Positions 23,875 to 35,089 of a DNA stretch of 64,000 nucleotides are shown one piece after another. The notes under the pieces are model-generated. The model saw nothing but the letters and a program-made list of their open reading frames with translations, ran no database searches and had not been told where the DNA came from. The stretch is from Panopea generosa (Eukaryota; Mollusca; Bivalvia; Adapedonta; Hiatellidae): positions 65,129,952 through 65,193,951 of the forward strand of contig CM055905.1 of NCBI GenBank assembly GCA_029582155.1. Direction: 5' to 3'. The position numbers were made by a program, and so were the translations under genes. Each line of letters begins with the position of its first letter. The first letter of the stretch is position 1.

Positions 23875-23995
23875 ACATTAAAAACAATAAACAAAAGTGT
23901 AATCAGGAAATCTCCTTGAAAAAAACATAAGTTAAACATGAAATAGTTATAATAGAAACAATGACATTGAGAACAGTCAAACACCATTTTCAGCT

Positions 23996-24167
23996 GGGCG
24001 CGGTTAGCTCAGCCAGTCTGACTATCAATCCAGGTATAGAAAGTTCCAGGGGTTTGAGGAATCCCAGCCCGGCCACAGTCTCCGTGATGATTGATATACA
24101 TGTATAAGACATTGCATCTCATTGTCATTTGTCTCAGGAAAAAGTGGTAAGTCTGCTGTAGTCCTAG
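23996..24167 (+). repeat. tRNA-derived SINE, family A, partial
   Basis: The head GGTTAGCTCAGCCAGTCTGA resembles the D-arm/A box of a tRNA. The body holds CAGTCTCCGTGATGATTGAT and CATTTGTCTCAGG, found also at 44.6 and 47.3 kb. The T-arm B box is decayed. Confidence 0.6.
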
Positions 24168-24456
24168 ATGGCATAAAAATGACACTTACTATTCAAACAA
24201 TAAAACATTTCCAACAAATTACAAGTTCTATAAATTAGATTTTAATCAGATTTATTGGTAGAGATATATGTATATATACTCTGAATACAACAACCACTCT
24301 TCCGCAAGTAACTGGCCAACGTTCTCACATGAATTGTTTGGACAGAGTAAGACTCGCACCCACAACCTGAGTAAGAGGTAACCAATATTGAGACAGCAAA
24401 TGATCCAAGAGAACCAACAAGATGTTGTAGAGTTTGTGGTTTATTTAATTTCTTAC

Positions 24457-24610
24457 CATCCAATAAATCTCTAGAAACAATTTTTGAAGCCAATTGTCGG
24501 TTTTTCAATTCTATAAACACGCCAGCCAGCAACAGCCTGGGATCTTCACCAAAACAGGCTGCCACCACATCATGCCATTTCTGTAACATGGTGAAAATAC
24601 AACCCTGTAC
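24457..24610 (-). CDS. Exon 6: death domain, second half
   Basis: 154-nt exon (acceptor TTTCAG, donor GATG|GTAAGA). It encodes CIFTMLQKWHDVVAACFGED then LLLAGVFIELKNRQLASKI. The ML..W and L..A...(L)..(R)..LA.KI pattern is that of death-domain helices 4-6. It follows either exon 5A or 5B at phase 0 (..YPHQ|VQG..). The phase 1 end joins exon 7 (G|TT). Confidence 0.88.
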
Positions 24611-24639
24611 CTGAAAAATTGATAAAATTAATGTACAAA

Positions 24640-25075
24640 AATTATGACATAATTATCCTTTAAGACCCCAATCTGTTACATAATGTCTCAGAGTATAAGC
24701 ATTCACACTTATGCCAAGTTCCATGTATATAATGCAAAGTTTAAGACAAAATATGACCTTTTCACCCTGTAATATGACCTTGACCTTCAAGCTAGAAACC
24801 CAATATGTTACGTACTGCCACAAAAGATAATCATGCGCATTTATGCCAAGTTCCATGCATATAAATGCAAGCAATGCACACTTACAAAACTTTAATGCAA
24901 AGTTTAAGACAAAATATGACCTTTTTACCCTGTAATATGACCTTGACCTTCAAGCTAGAAGCCTGATCTGTTACATACTGCCACAGAGTATAAGCATGCA
25001 CATTTATGTCAAATTCCATGCATATAGCTGCAAGCACTGCACATTGATAAACAACTTACACCAACACTTTTACGC
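24640..25075. repeat. imperfect tandem repeat with TGACCTTGACCTTCAAGCTA
   Basis: The block from AATATGACCTT(T/G) to CAAGCTAGAA and the following CATACTGCCACA, ATGCCAAGTTCCATG(C/T)ATAT recur two to three times at about 160-200 bp spacing. Noncoding. Confidence 0.55.
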
Positions 25076-26514
25076 AAATTAAGTTTAAGACAAACTAGCA
25101 AGTTTGATAATAATCAGTTCAGAAGTTTAAGCGGAGCCAAGCTGACAAGAAGAATTATAATTGTAATAAGTAAAGGGCTGTAACTCTGCAGTAAGTCAAT
25201 GGATCAGAAAGTGATGATAGTAAGAGTAACTGAACTTTATTTATACACCCTGACAAGTTTGGTCAAAATCAGTTGAAGTTTAAGTGAAAAACTGACAATA
25301 TCAGCCTTAGGTAGTATTAGGAGTAATATTTGTTATATTCATTGGATGATCACATGTTCAAAGATGACCTTCATTTATTTTACATCAATTATGACAATCA
25401 TATATCTCCTTCTCTACCAATCAGGGAAGTATCCAAAGTTGAAATAAGTATCACTCATAATTGATAATTATAAAACAAAATAGAATTTTAAACAAGAGTG
25501 TCACACTGGCCCGAATTTGCTCATGTGTGGAAGGGGAGACAAATTTTACAAAGCAAGAGCAATACTTCAGACATTTAAATTTGGTCAGTTGAGTAATTAT
25601 AGATATATAAAACTGCTGTGTAAGTTTGGTGACTATCAACTGAAAACTTCAGTTGGTAGATTGCACATAATTTCAAATAACATAATTTTTTTACAATTCA
25701 AGGGTTGTACTTCAATATTAATTATCCAATTTGACCTAAAATTTGTACAACAACTGTGCAAGTTTGGTGAGGATAAACATAAAACTGTATGTGGTAGAGT
25801 TGCACAAAAGGTCAAATGATGCACTATTTTGACAATTCAAGGGCCATTACTTCATAATATTATATGATTTGACCAGTTGAAGAACTTGTGAGGACTAGAG
25901 TGAACATAATTTTTGATGATTTAAGGGACATAGCTACGGATAAAAATGATTCTATTTGGCCAGTTCAAGATCTTGTCCAAGATATTATGGTTATATAATT
26001 ATATAACTGTAAGTTTAACAAAGATCAAAGAAAAACTATGATTTCTAGAGAGTACACAACATCAAATGACCCATGATTCAAGGGCCGTACTCCAACAATA
26101 TTTAACTGATTCAGCCTGAAAGAGTTATTTTAGTTTTACATGACATATAACTACTGAGTAAATGAAAACTGTGAGCTGAACATCAGAAATGAATTATATT
26201 TTAACACAGTTTTCAACACGTGACAGGTTATATATATATATATATATATGGCATATCCATTTCTATCCACAAGGCTCGAACTCATGACCTCAGTGGTGAG
26301 AGGCAAGTGGTCGTCAGATGACACTGCCTTATACCAGTCAGCCGGGCCGAAACCGTAGACATAATTATGACTTTTCATGGACATAAAAATGTTTGAAAAT
26401 TGTGCTACAGTGTTTACAAGAGAGGTTGATGGATGGGCAATGGACAAATTACCATGGCATAAGCCCTTTTGGCCTTTTGCCAGTGGAGCTTAAAAGAGCC
26501 AGTTATTCCAATAC
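25076..26514. other. intron 5 sequence with decayed repeats
   Basis: Contains GTGCAAGTTTGGTGA(G/A)GAT repeat blocks (25.5-26.1 kb), a short (TA)n tract at 26229-26249, and a decayed SINE-like piece at 26260-26350 (CTCGAACTCATGACC). No exon seen. Confidence 0.4.
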
Positions 26515-26597
26515 CTGGTGGGGATATATCAACTTCAGTCGTTCTATCTGCTTACGTTTGAAGTCCAAGAACATGCCCACTTCTTCCCACTCAAGGC
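26515..26597 (-). CDS. Exon 5A: death domain first half, version A
   Basis: 83-nt exon (acceptor TTTGTAG, donor CAG|GTATTG). It encodes GLEWEEVGMFLDFKRKQIER then LKLIYPHQ. The W..(V/L)G..L.(L/F)....I..I...P pattern is that of death-domain helices 2-3, including the conserved Trp. It starts at phase 1 after exon 4 (ATAG|GC) and ends at phase 0 before exon 6. A paralogous exon (5B) of equal length and phase lies 58 bp upstream in transcript direction. Because 83 is not a multiple of 3, using both would shift the frame, so the pair is best read as mutually exclusive alternatives. Confidence 0.85.
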
Positions 26598-26655
26598 CTA
26601 CAAAATCAATTTATAACAAAATTTATTAAATAATTCTAGCTAGTTATTCCAATAC

Positions 26656-26738
26656 CTGGTGTGGATACATTTCTTTCAGTTGCTCTAACTGTTTATGTCT
26701 GAATTCCAGACACATGCCTACTGCCTCCGATTCATGGC
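26656..26738 (-). CDS. Exon 5B: death domain first half, version B
   Basis: 83-nt exon with the same boundaries and phases as 5A (acceptor TTTATAG, donor CAG|GTATTG). It encodes GHESEAVGMCLEFRHKQLEQ then LKEMYPHQ. It is open and keeps both splice sites, but the Trp of version A is Ser here and the interaction surface differs (K/H, L/Q, E changes). Flanking introns are also similar (TTATTCCAATACCTGGTG), showing a local duplication of exon plus edges. It could be a live alternative exon or a decaying copy; the open frame and intact sites favour the former. Confidence 0.75.
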
Positions 26739-26779
26739 CTATAAAATTAATTTATAACAAAACTTTTAATACAATTCTA

Positions 26780-27062
26780 CCGCAGCGGTGGTCTATTGGT
26801 AGAACATCTGCCAAGCATACAGAAGGTTGTGGTTCGATCCTTGGCCAGGTCATATCAAAGACTTAGAAAAAGGTAATAGAAGCTTCTGCAGTTGGTGCTC
26901 AGCATTTAGAGGATAATTCTAGGTCTAGCTGGCCTGGTGTCAATATAATATGGCTGGGTGGGGTATCATACTCCAGCGTGACAGTGTTCAGAATACCATC
27001 TAAATTAAACTCCTAATGATTGAAAAAATGTTGAAAGTTATATTAAACACCATACAATCAAA
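26780..27062 (+). repeat. tRNA-derived SINE, family B
   Basis: Head with A box GTGGTCTATTGGTAGAACAT and B box GGTTCGATCC at tRNA spacing. The body has GTGCTCAGCATTTAGAGGAT and GGTGGGGTATCATACTCCAG, and it ends in ATTAAACACCAT. Other copies: 33.8, 45.7 (reverse), 49.15 and 49.5 kb (reverse). Confidence 0.8.
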
Positions 27063-27649
27063 TACTATTGATCTGGCCATTTGTTTCAGTGTGAAGATTT
27101 TTTATATTTTAAAGAATGAAACTTAAGTTCAAAATTGAAAGATGAAGCACAATTATATATTTTGCTTAGATCTTTCTCGAGTTCTGAAACTTGAAAATGA
27201 AAACTCCCTCATAACAACTATACTAGACCACTAGGTCGGAAACAGAAAATTTTGTAATTTTGGCTATTTGTTTCCATGGTAACAGAAACAACATTGTAAA
27301 TGATAAACACACTTATAGCAAAAGGCACTACTGGACCACTAAGCACGTGTCCAAAGTTTATCTTAAATGGTATTGGAGTTTAAAGCAGAAAATGCATCAG
27401 ACACACAAACGAACACATAGAATCCCATATGATATACGCCGCAAGATTATGTTGGAGCAGATAATAGTTATTCTAATCAAGGAGTAAATTTTATTTGTTG
27501 AACAGACACACAAAATAACATGTACAATGTGCAAGATAAGTCAATCATGTAAGTTTGCTCAATATATGGACGTTTAGATCTTATGAATGTTTGTTGAAAT
27601 AAAAGTTACTCTGTTTGTATTTATATTTTAATATTTACATTTCAACTGC
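27063..27649. other. intron 4 sequence, nothing recognised
   Basis: No exon, no clear repeat. Confidence 0.35.
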
Positions 27650-27872
27650 AATCTGTCTATATGGCCTACAAATCAACTACACTTCATTTCCTAATCTGTC
27701 TAAATGGCATACAAATCAACTACACTTTATTTCCGTATCTGTCTAAATGGCCTACAAATCAACTACACTTCATTTCCCAATCTGTCTAAATGGCATACAA
27801 ATCAACTACACTTTATTTCCAAATCAGTCTACTGTAAATGGCCTACAAATCAACTACACTTCATTTCCCAAT
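27650..27872. repeat. ~43-bp tandem minisatellite, 5 copies
   Basis: The unit AATCTGTCTAAATGGC(C/A)TAC followed by AAATCAACTACACTTCATTTCC alternates between two slightly different versions (GGCCTAC/GGCATAC and CTTCATTT/CTTTATTT). Confidence 0.8.
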
Positions 27873-28109
27873 GAAACACATCTGCATCAGGGCAAAGCTA
27901 AATATCAGTATGCATTGCATTGACTCCATTGGAAAATGATATGTCACAAGATTTCGTAGATTATTAAAAAATACTGTTCTCTTATTCAGCACGCTGACAA
28001 AGTCGATGTTCCAACATTAACATTGATTTTACAATTTAATGTCTAGTATCCATATTATAGAATTGACATGATATTAAATAGTTTTATACTATGAAGTATC
28101 AGCTTTCTG

Positions 28110-28337
28110 TTAACCCTTTACTTCATATAGACACCTTTGGACACCTCTAATACTGATGCCTTTGGACACCTCTAATATAGAAGGCCTTTGAATTATTGGG
28201 TGAATTATGTTAATATTAACTGACAGAGTGGAAAACAGTGCAGGAAGTGTTCAGATTGCTCGTTACGAGCAATCTGAACTCTTCCTGCACTGTTTTCAAA
28301 GTCCTTATGTGATTGGTATCTATGGAGTAAAGGGTTA
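28110..28337. repeat. fold-back MITE, family 3 (TTAACCCTTTACT ends)
   Basis: Ends TTAACCCTTTACTTCATA and TATGGAGTAAAGGGTTAA are inverted. Inside is a near-perfect hairpin at 28231-28297: 32-base arms matching at 31 positions with a 3-base loop. A related half-element is at 41538-41650. Confidence 0.75.
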
Positions 28338-29480
28338 AGCTTTGAATTTTTACTTTAATATTGTACTGCATTTCTCGTTAACAGAACCCCCTTGTGGTAC
28401 TTTTTTTTTTTTCGGAAGATTTTTTTGAAATTTTCCCGTATAAATTAGTCAATATCAATTGAAAGTTGTTTTTTATAACATTTTTAAATCATTTAAAATG
28501 CAACACTTAAAAAACCACTTTGTTTGCTGTTGGGGACGACTTCGTATTTAATGTAAGTATCATTGGGACGTTCACTTGACGTTGTCTAAAATCACAAGCA
28601 AATGGTATATGTTTTTTAGTGTTAGATTTCAATGTTAATCTGAATTTATGAAAAAACTAATGAGAACACCCCCTCTTTTTATTCAGTTATATTATAGTCA
28701 AATGAATGAAGTTTAACATACGTAAAATTCAAGAACTAGTACCAAGGCTTTTTTGCATAATCAGGAGTGAATCATCTAAATGTGTTATTTCGATCAACCC
28801 CGCCGTAATGATTAGCTATAACGGAAACACAATTTGCGTTTTATCTGAATCAAAATTATAATCGCATCACAGGAAATGTAATAAATAAAATAAAAATGTT
28901 ATTAAAAACAATTTTCAATTTATACCGGTATTGACCATCTTATAAGGGAAAATAATGTAGAAAACCGTTCGAAAAATACGTACCACTCTCTTACTATATT
29001 TAAAAAAGAAGCGTATGGATTATTGATAATTTAAACCTATATATTAAAAATCAGGTAGGAATGCTACGAACCACCTTAAAGTAGCTTGTGACGTTCCCAC
29101 CTGATTGTTTTACATTTGACGTAAATTATCAATAATCTGTACACTTAAACTATGAAGAATCAGTTTTCATTTCATACTAAGAAGTCTCAGCTTTTGTTTT
29201 GGGTTTTTTTTTTAATATAGTACAACAGTTTCTCGAAAATGTTTGGTAACACAATTTGCGTTTTTATCTTTACAAGTCTTATCCCAAGAAATGTATTAAG
29301 TAATTGAAAAATAATATTTAAAACATTTTTCAATTAATATTGACCCTTTTATAAACAGAGTGAAAACCAAACCGTCCGTAAATACGTACCTTAAGGGGGC
29401 ATTGTTAACTAAAAACTGCACAGCTAAAACAAAAGCTGAGATTTCATAGTATAAGTGTACAGATTATTGCAAGCTACCTT
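28338..29480. repeat. nested inverted repeats in intron 4
   Basis: GGATTATTGATAATTTAAAC (29013) pairs with TAAATTATCAATAATC (29122), and AATCAGGTAGGAA pairs with TTCCCACCTGATTG. A larger pair brings AAACTATGAAGAATCAG-type sequence opposite AGCTGAGATTTCATAGTATA (29425). It is probably one or more decayed fold-back elements. Confidence 0.45.
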
Positions 29481-30160
29481 AATATTACTGACAAGCAATT
29501 TTGACCCCTGCGTGGGGGAGCCATATTGACAATAGCGATGCCATCAAAACCAATATTAGTAAAATCAAGGTGGTGCCAGTAGCAATAACTCTCCTTTTTC
29601 TTTAAATTGAAACAGAATTGTTGTCTAATTGTTGTCCATAAAGAGCCTACATAAGCGCTGTATTGTCATTTTTTGGTGGATTTGACATACCAAACTATTC
29701 GAGTTTATTAATGACACTTTGTATCCATCTTAAAGGGAGTATATCAGGAAACAAGTATTCCGCAGAATGATATGTCTTGCCGTGTCCACTTTGACTGTTA
29801 ATACACACATGGGAGAGAAAAAAATTAAAATACAATGACAAAAATGGCCGCATGTATCTGTATTGCTCAAAAAATATTGTTTTAATCCAGTAGTAACAGA
29901 GAAATGACATAACAACTTCCATAATATATTAAAGAGTGGTTATTTACAATAGTTATTTGATTTGATGAATTTAGTAACAGCCACGATTTATCTAGCCTTA
30001 TATAACTTGGTTAATGTAGTAGGTTTAATGACTAAGAAATATTGTAGGAAGTACTGTGTGAAGTTTTGATCAAATACATCAAGTGATTTTCGAGATATGA
30101 ACTTGATGGTAGTTGCACACAAAACTTTAACAAGTATTTCTATGTAAAACATATTTTAAA
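29481..30160. other. intron 4 sequence, nothing recognised
   Basis: Only a TTAAAGGGAGTATATCAGGA piece at 29731 recalls the end of MITE family 1; no exon. Confidence 0.35.
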
Positions 30161-30164
30161 AAAA

Positions 30165-30600
30165 AAACTTTAACCAGTATTTCTAAGTAAAACATATTAA
30201 AAAAAAAAAAAATTAAAAATAATAATAAAAAAAAAAATTAAAAAGAAAAAGAGAATTTTTTTTTTTAAATAAATTAAAAAACAAAAAAGGACTCAGCATC
30301 TGCATTATATAATGTAATGCAGGGTGTTAGTTGTAACTATGATCCAAGTATGAGTGTCCTAGCACCAGTACTTATAGAGAAATAGTGTAAAAATGAAAAC
30401 TTAACGTTGAAGGTAAACGCAAAATTCAGCATCAAACAATGTCAATGGACCAAGAAATGTAGGTCACACTCTGCATTTGCAATATATAATGTGATGCAGG
30501 GTGTTAGTTGTAACTATGATCCAAGTATGAGTGTCCTAGCACTTGTACTTGTTGAGAAATAGTGTAAAAATGAAAACTTAATGTAGGAGCTAAATATAAA
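30165..30600. repeat. A-rich tract and ~180-bp duplicated block
   Basis: 30190-30290 is a low-complexity A-rich tract. GTAATGCAGGGTGTTAGTTG through TGAAAACTTAA occurs at about 30311 and again at 30490. Confidence 0.6.
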
Positions 30601-30681
30601 TGTTTGACGCTGCTGCCGCCGATGGAAAAGCAACACCTTAATCTCGCTTTCACTCCTTCGTCGCGGCGAGACAAAAACTCT

Positions 30682-31220
30682 TTAAATGTCTTAAATAATA
30701 AACTCATTTTTAAAATGGATAAAAAGCATCTCATTATCATTTATAAATAAAATCTGAATGGTTTGGTATGTCAAATCGACCCAAATGTGACAAATTCAAT
30801 ATCTTAATTAGAGTGGTCAACTTGAGATGAAATCCTCAATCTAAAAATAGACAGCACTTAAATACTGCTTAATAACCTTTACGCTGTCATTCAGACTTTT
30901 TCTAAGATGAAACAATTTTTTTAACGTGTAAACCTGTAAAACACATTAAATCAAAATCAAAATGAAACAACGCGACCCATTTAATAGTAACATTATACGT
31001 AAAAAAATATGTGGCAATTTTAAGTGGGAAATCTATTTTAGTCTTACCTAGGTGCATAGCCCAAGTTAGAAAATCCCATTTCAATATATTGTTTTGGCTT
31101 GTTGAATTAGATATCCTTTAGGCAATATGGGATCAGTGATTATATAAAGGCATGATACATTGCGAAAATGTTTAAAGCCAATTTTAAAATTTTGAAAAAT
31201 CCCGATAAATTCACTTTAAA
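30682..31220. repeat. MITE family 1 copy
   Basis: It matches 23353-23874 along its length (ATGGATAAAAAGCATCTCAT, TTTCTAAGATGAAACAA, CTTACCTAGGTGCATAGC) and ends AATTCACTTTAAA. The left end is broken. Confidence 0.7.
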
Positions 31221-31306
31221 ACTAATTTTATTTGTTTTTTTCTTATATACGACTTTGAACATGTAACATCTACTTATTTATGAGCTATAAAAATAAATAT
31301 TTATAC

Positions 31307-31627
31307 CTATCTCTCCGCTTAACGTTCGCAATTCCTTCTCACTCATTTCATTTGTTTGCCTTGGGCTGATAGGCTGGACATGCTGGGAACTCATTGGCTG
31401 AATAGCTGATAACTGAGCACTCACTGGTTGAATACCAGTGTACCTTGAATACTGACCACTCATTGGTTGAATACCGGTAAACTGGCCACTCATTGGCGGA
31501 ATACCATTATACGGGTTACCTAATGATTGGTCATGCTGGGCACCAATTGGTTGGTAACCATTCCAAGGTCCTTGTTGTTGGGGATATCCACGGGCACTAT
31601 CAGTCTGTAACGTTGACCCCTGACCTC
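31307..31627 (-). CDS. Exon 4: Gln/Pro-rich repeat and start of the death domain
   Basis: 321-nt exon (acceptor TTTTAG, donor ATAG|GTATAA; phases 1/1). It encodes a low-complexity region with four imperfect repeats of GIQPMSGQ type (GIPPMSGQ, GIQPMSGQ, GIQPVSAQ, AIQPMSSQ), rich in Gln, Pro, Ser, Tyr and Gly. It closes with EMSEKELRTLSGEIG, which forms helix 1 of the death domain completed by exon 5A or 5B. Such segments are likely flexible or prone to self-association. Confidence 0.88.
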
Positions 31628-32338
31628 CTAAAATAAATAACATTATGCATTATAATCTTTATCAACCTCCAATACTGAAGAGTTACAAATAAAACACATG
31701 GAAAAAAAGCAACATTCAATTATACAAAACAAATATACAATACAGTACAATAAATACATAAAGTAGCACCTGCATGCATGCTTTCATGCCCAAACACACA
31801 TGCGCGCACATGTGTGTTTGTATACAGATCCGTTCATACACGCTGAAAATTTATTCATTTATTTTACATTTTATATGAATTACACTGCAATAAATATTAC
31901 ATACATATTATATTACGTAAATGTTATCAAATTCTCTCCTAAGAAGGCCATGTAGGAGAAAACATAGAGAACATATATTGTGTATGTACCACAATCAAAT
32001 TGAGGCCAAAACAATTAATCAAAAGCAGAAAACCTTCCAACAAAAAAAAAAGCATGAATAAATTTGGCTGGTCATTGCACGAAACATTTTTGAAAACTTC
32101 CCATTTTATTTCTTTTTGGCCTCTGTTGCTCCTAATGGATAGAAGATCCCCTTTAAAGGACCCAATCTAAACTATTATGACTAAACATTGTTGCGGCAGA
32201 CAAGAGAATGAGAATGTTTCACACAGCATTCTTATATAAAAATCAAAGTCCCTTTATTGAGCCCCAATTGACCCTGTCCCCTTCATTTGAACACACTTGT
32301 AACCTCTCCTCATTTATACCCAATATATTTTTTTGAAT

Positions 32339-32505
32339 ACAGTAAAACCTGTATAAACGGTCACCTCCATTAAGCAGCCACTTGTCTTAAGCAGCCACAT
32401 TTGTTATTTCCAATCAGCAAATTAACCTGCATTAAACAACAACCTGTCTTAAAATGCCACTTTTACTCCTTCCCTTGACTCGTTGCTTAAGACAGGTTTG
32501 ACTGT
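32339..32505. repeat. MITE family 2 copy
   Basis: Opens ACAGTAAAACCTGTATAAAC, closes GACAGGTTTGACTGT. Inner AAGCAGCCACTTGTCTTAAG. Confidence 0.75.
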
Positions 32506-33106
32506 ATTAACAATTCTATTCACCACATATTCAGGGTTGGGAGAATCATGGTTGATAAAATTTTTTATGGTCAATCATTACAGTGCCTTCAAGTTCACTG
32601 TAGATGCCAAGAGATTTAAACTTGCAACCCCTGGATTGACTATCTATCCACTGCAATACCGCCTCATTAAACATTTATATATTCATTACGTATTTAAAGT
32701 CATAAAGAGTACATTCCATAATGGCAGATAATATAGGGTTAAATATAATATAATTTTGAAATTTGCGATCATATATATAATCTATGAGGTTTTAAAGGTC
32801 ACATTTTTCTAAACCGCGACACCAAAGGTGAAGTTTTTTAAACAAATCTGCGATCATTAAAGTTACTTGAGCAAATATTGTTAAAAATGAACTTACCGTT
32901 TAGACGAAAGCTGCATATCAGCAAATGATGAGCTATAAAAGTAGTTTCTAATGAATCTCAAACTAAACCACAAAATTGTTCAAAATATCTAGTACACTTT
33001 TTTTACCGACAGTATAATAATGCAGTTTTTGATACCAACATATCTAAGAGCACCCACCAACCAATAAAATCACAGGAAATTTCTGAAGGCCATTGGAATG
33101 GGTTAG

Positions 33107-33108
<2 letters not shown>
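32506..33108. other. intron 3 sequence, nothing recognised
   Basis: No exon; AT-rich. Confidence 0.35.

Positions 33109-33177
<69 letters not shown>
33109..33177. repeat. (TA)n microsatellite, about 34 units
   Basis: Uninterrupted TA dinucleotide run. Confidence 0.95.
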
Positions 33178-33178
<1 letters not shown>

Positions 33179-33249
33179 TGGTACATTTCTATTTCAGAAC
33201 ATGAAAACCAAATAATTACTGTATCAAATGTACAACACTATCAACCAAC

Positions 33250-33373
33250 CATGTTGTTTGGCAAAGAAATCTCCGAGTAGCTTCTTGATTTCCTGTATTT
33301 CCTTATGAAAGGTCTCCATCTTTTTCATAATCTTCCCCTGAACATCTTCACCATTCTTTATATGAGCACATAC
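33250..33373 (-). CDS. Exon 3: charged helical linker
   Basis: 124-nt exon (acceptor CTCTAG, donor CATG|GTTGGT; phases 0/1). It encodes VCAHIKNGEDVQGKIMKKME then THKEIQEIKKLLGDFFAK-type sequence (F after T in the actual frame). Heptad-like Ile/Leu/Met/Lys/Glu spacing suggests a coiled coil or long helix between the HEPN part and the Gln-rich repeat. The donor is weak (GTTGGT), but the phase matches exon 4. Confidence 0.8.
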
Positions 33374-33789
33374 CTAGAGTTAACAGTTAAAAACAATTCA
33401 CATTTGGCTAATGAAAAAATTCAAATGATTTCATATATATCTTTTTTTCATTGTATACTTTATTAATACATCGTTATATATCCACCTCTTCTTATCCACT
33501 TCTTATAACAAACCTTTTCAACTGTTTACTTATTTTTATTCTACATTTAATTTTTTAGGTGATGAAAAACATAATATTGTCTTACAAGAACATTATAATA
33601 TCAGCCTAATGGTTTTCAACACCTGATTGGATCTCAAATCTTTAGTAATGAAATATACAACACCCCTCATACCCCTCCTGTTGCTAAATATTCAATCATG
33701 ACTCCAAAGGACCATAAACAAACTACTTTTTTTATGGCAGCTAGACACTTAAAATGGCGGAATGGGCATATTAAAGATTAGACATGGTA

Positions 33790-34225
33790 TATATACTACC
33801 ATAGCATTGATAGAGAGTCTGCCTCACATGTAGAAGGTCGTGGGTTTGATCTCTGGCCACGTCATACCAAACACTTCAAAATCATCGCATACCAAATTTG
33901 AAAGGATAGTTTTAGGTTTGGTCAGCCGGATGTCTATAATATGACTGGGTTTGGTATCATATCATATGTCTACGGCGTGATACTCCAGTGTTGTAGATTA
34001 CTGTCTCGCTATGTCTAAAAATATGACTAAAAAGGGAACTCCATGACCAACTGCTCTAAGATTCGAGTTTTGCTCGCTCCAAATACGCTATGTGAGAAAG
34101 TTTGCCATTTACTTGCTTAAGGACGGTGTTTCTACTCAGATTCATTCTGATGTCTTTTTCCACCAATAAAACTGGATAGCAATATATTACCAGAAATGTG
34201 TTGAAAACGGCATTAAACCCCATTC
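33790..34225 (+). repeat. tRNA-derived SINE, family B, diverged
   Basis: AGCATTGATAGAGAGTCTGC then GTCGTGGGTTTGATCTCTGG (B-box region). The body has GGTATCATATCATATGTCTA and GATACTCCAGTG as in the copies at 26.8 and 49.2 kb. Confidence 0.65.
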
Positions 34226-34284
34226 AAAAAAAAGAAAAGAAAGCGACGCTAGACACTATACAACAATATTGTATATAAACAAAC

Positions 34285-34416
34285 CTCCTCCACAGACTCT
34301 TGGGTTGCAATGGTCCTCAAATCATTCTCAATTCTCGATACCTGCTCTTGAATCGAGTGTATATCCAGGTTATTTGTGTCCCCGTGTGCTGCGTCAGGTG
34401 CATCTTTGGCATCAAC
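34285..34416 (-). CDS. Exon 2: acidic and coiled-coil linker
   Basis: 132-nt exon, phase 0 at both ends (acceptor TTGTAG, donor GAG|GTTTGT). It encodes VDAKDAPDAAHGDTNNLDIH then SIQEQVSRIENDLRTIATQE. The second part has heptad spacing (I..V..I...L..I) and probably continues the coiled coil that starts at the end of exon 1. Confidence 0.82.
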
Positions 34417-35089
34417 CTACAAAACATTGAACATTTCTGCGGTCAATTGTAGTGTATTTTAAAATTGTGCATTGGCTTCCTTAATAGGTGCTTAATTAAT
34501 AATTTTACAGAGGGCTTCATGCCTGCTTCAGTAATAGGGGTATCCTCTATATATGTGTTTTGCTTCGTGTAACAATGCTAAAATTGCTTCAAAACAAATT
34601 TGGTGAAAATCTATCGAGGAGTTTCAGAGACAAAATTGTTTATAGAAATTGTTGATGAATTGATGGACAGGATGGACATGAATGACGGATAGATGGGATG
34701 GACATAGATGGACAGGATGGGAATTTATTACTTGTGTAGCTAAATTTTAGGCACTCAACATATTTTAGCCACAAAAAGGCCATTTTTAAGTGTCTAAAAA
34801 TAGCCACATTATTTTTTATCAATTGTTTTTCAACCGTCAAAAAAATTGATAATCCTTAACCCTAGATGCTTAATTACCCATTTGTGACATAATTGAGTAT
34901 TGTTGGGTTAATGTTTATACCCAACAATACTGTACTGTCATACAAATAACACCTTAAAGTACTATAGGCATGTACAGACAGACGGAAGATGGATATAAAG
35001 CAATTCACAATAGCTTACAGTCATGTGCCTTTGGCTTTGATAAAATTATATGGCAACAATTATGATAAAATAGATGTTCTAGGCGATAC
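34417..35089. other. intron 1 sequence
   Basis: Contains a short GATGGACA-type tandem stretch at 34662-34720 and a TATTGTTGGG...CCCAACAATA inverted pair at 34895-34930. No exon. Confidence 0.4.
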
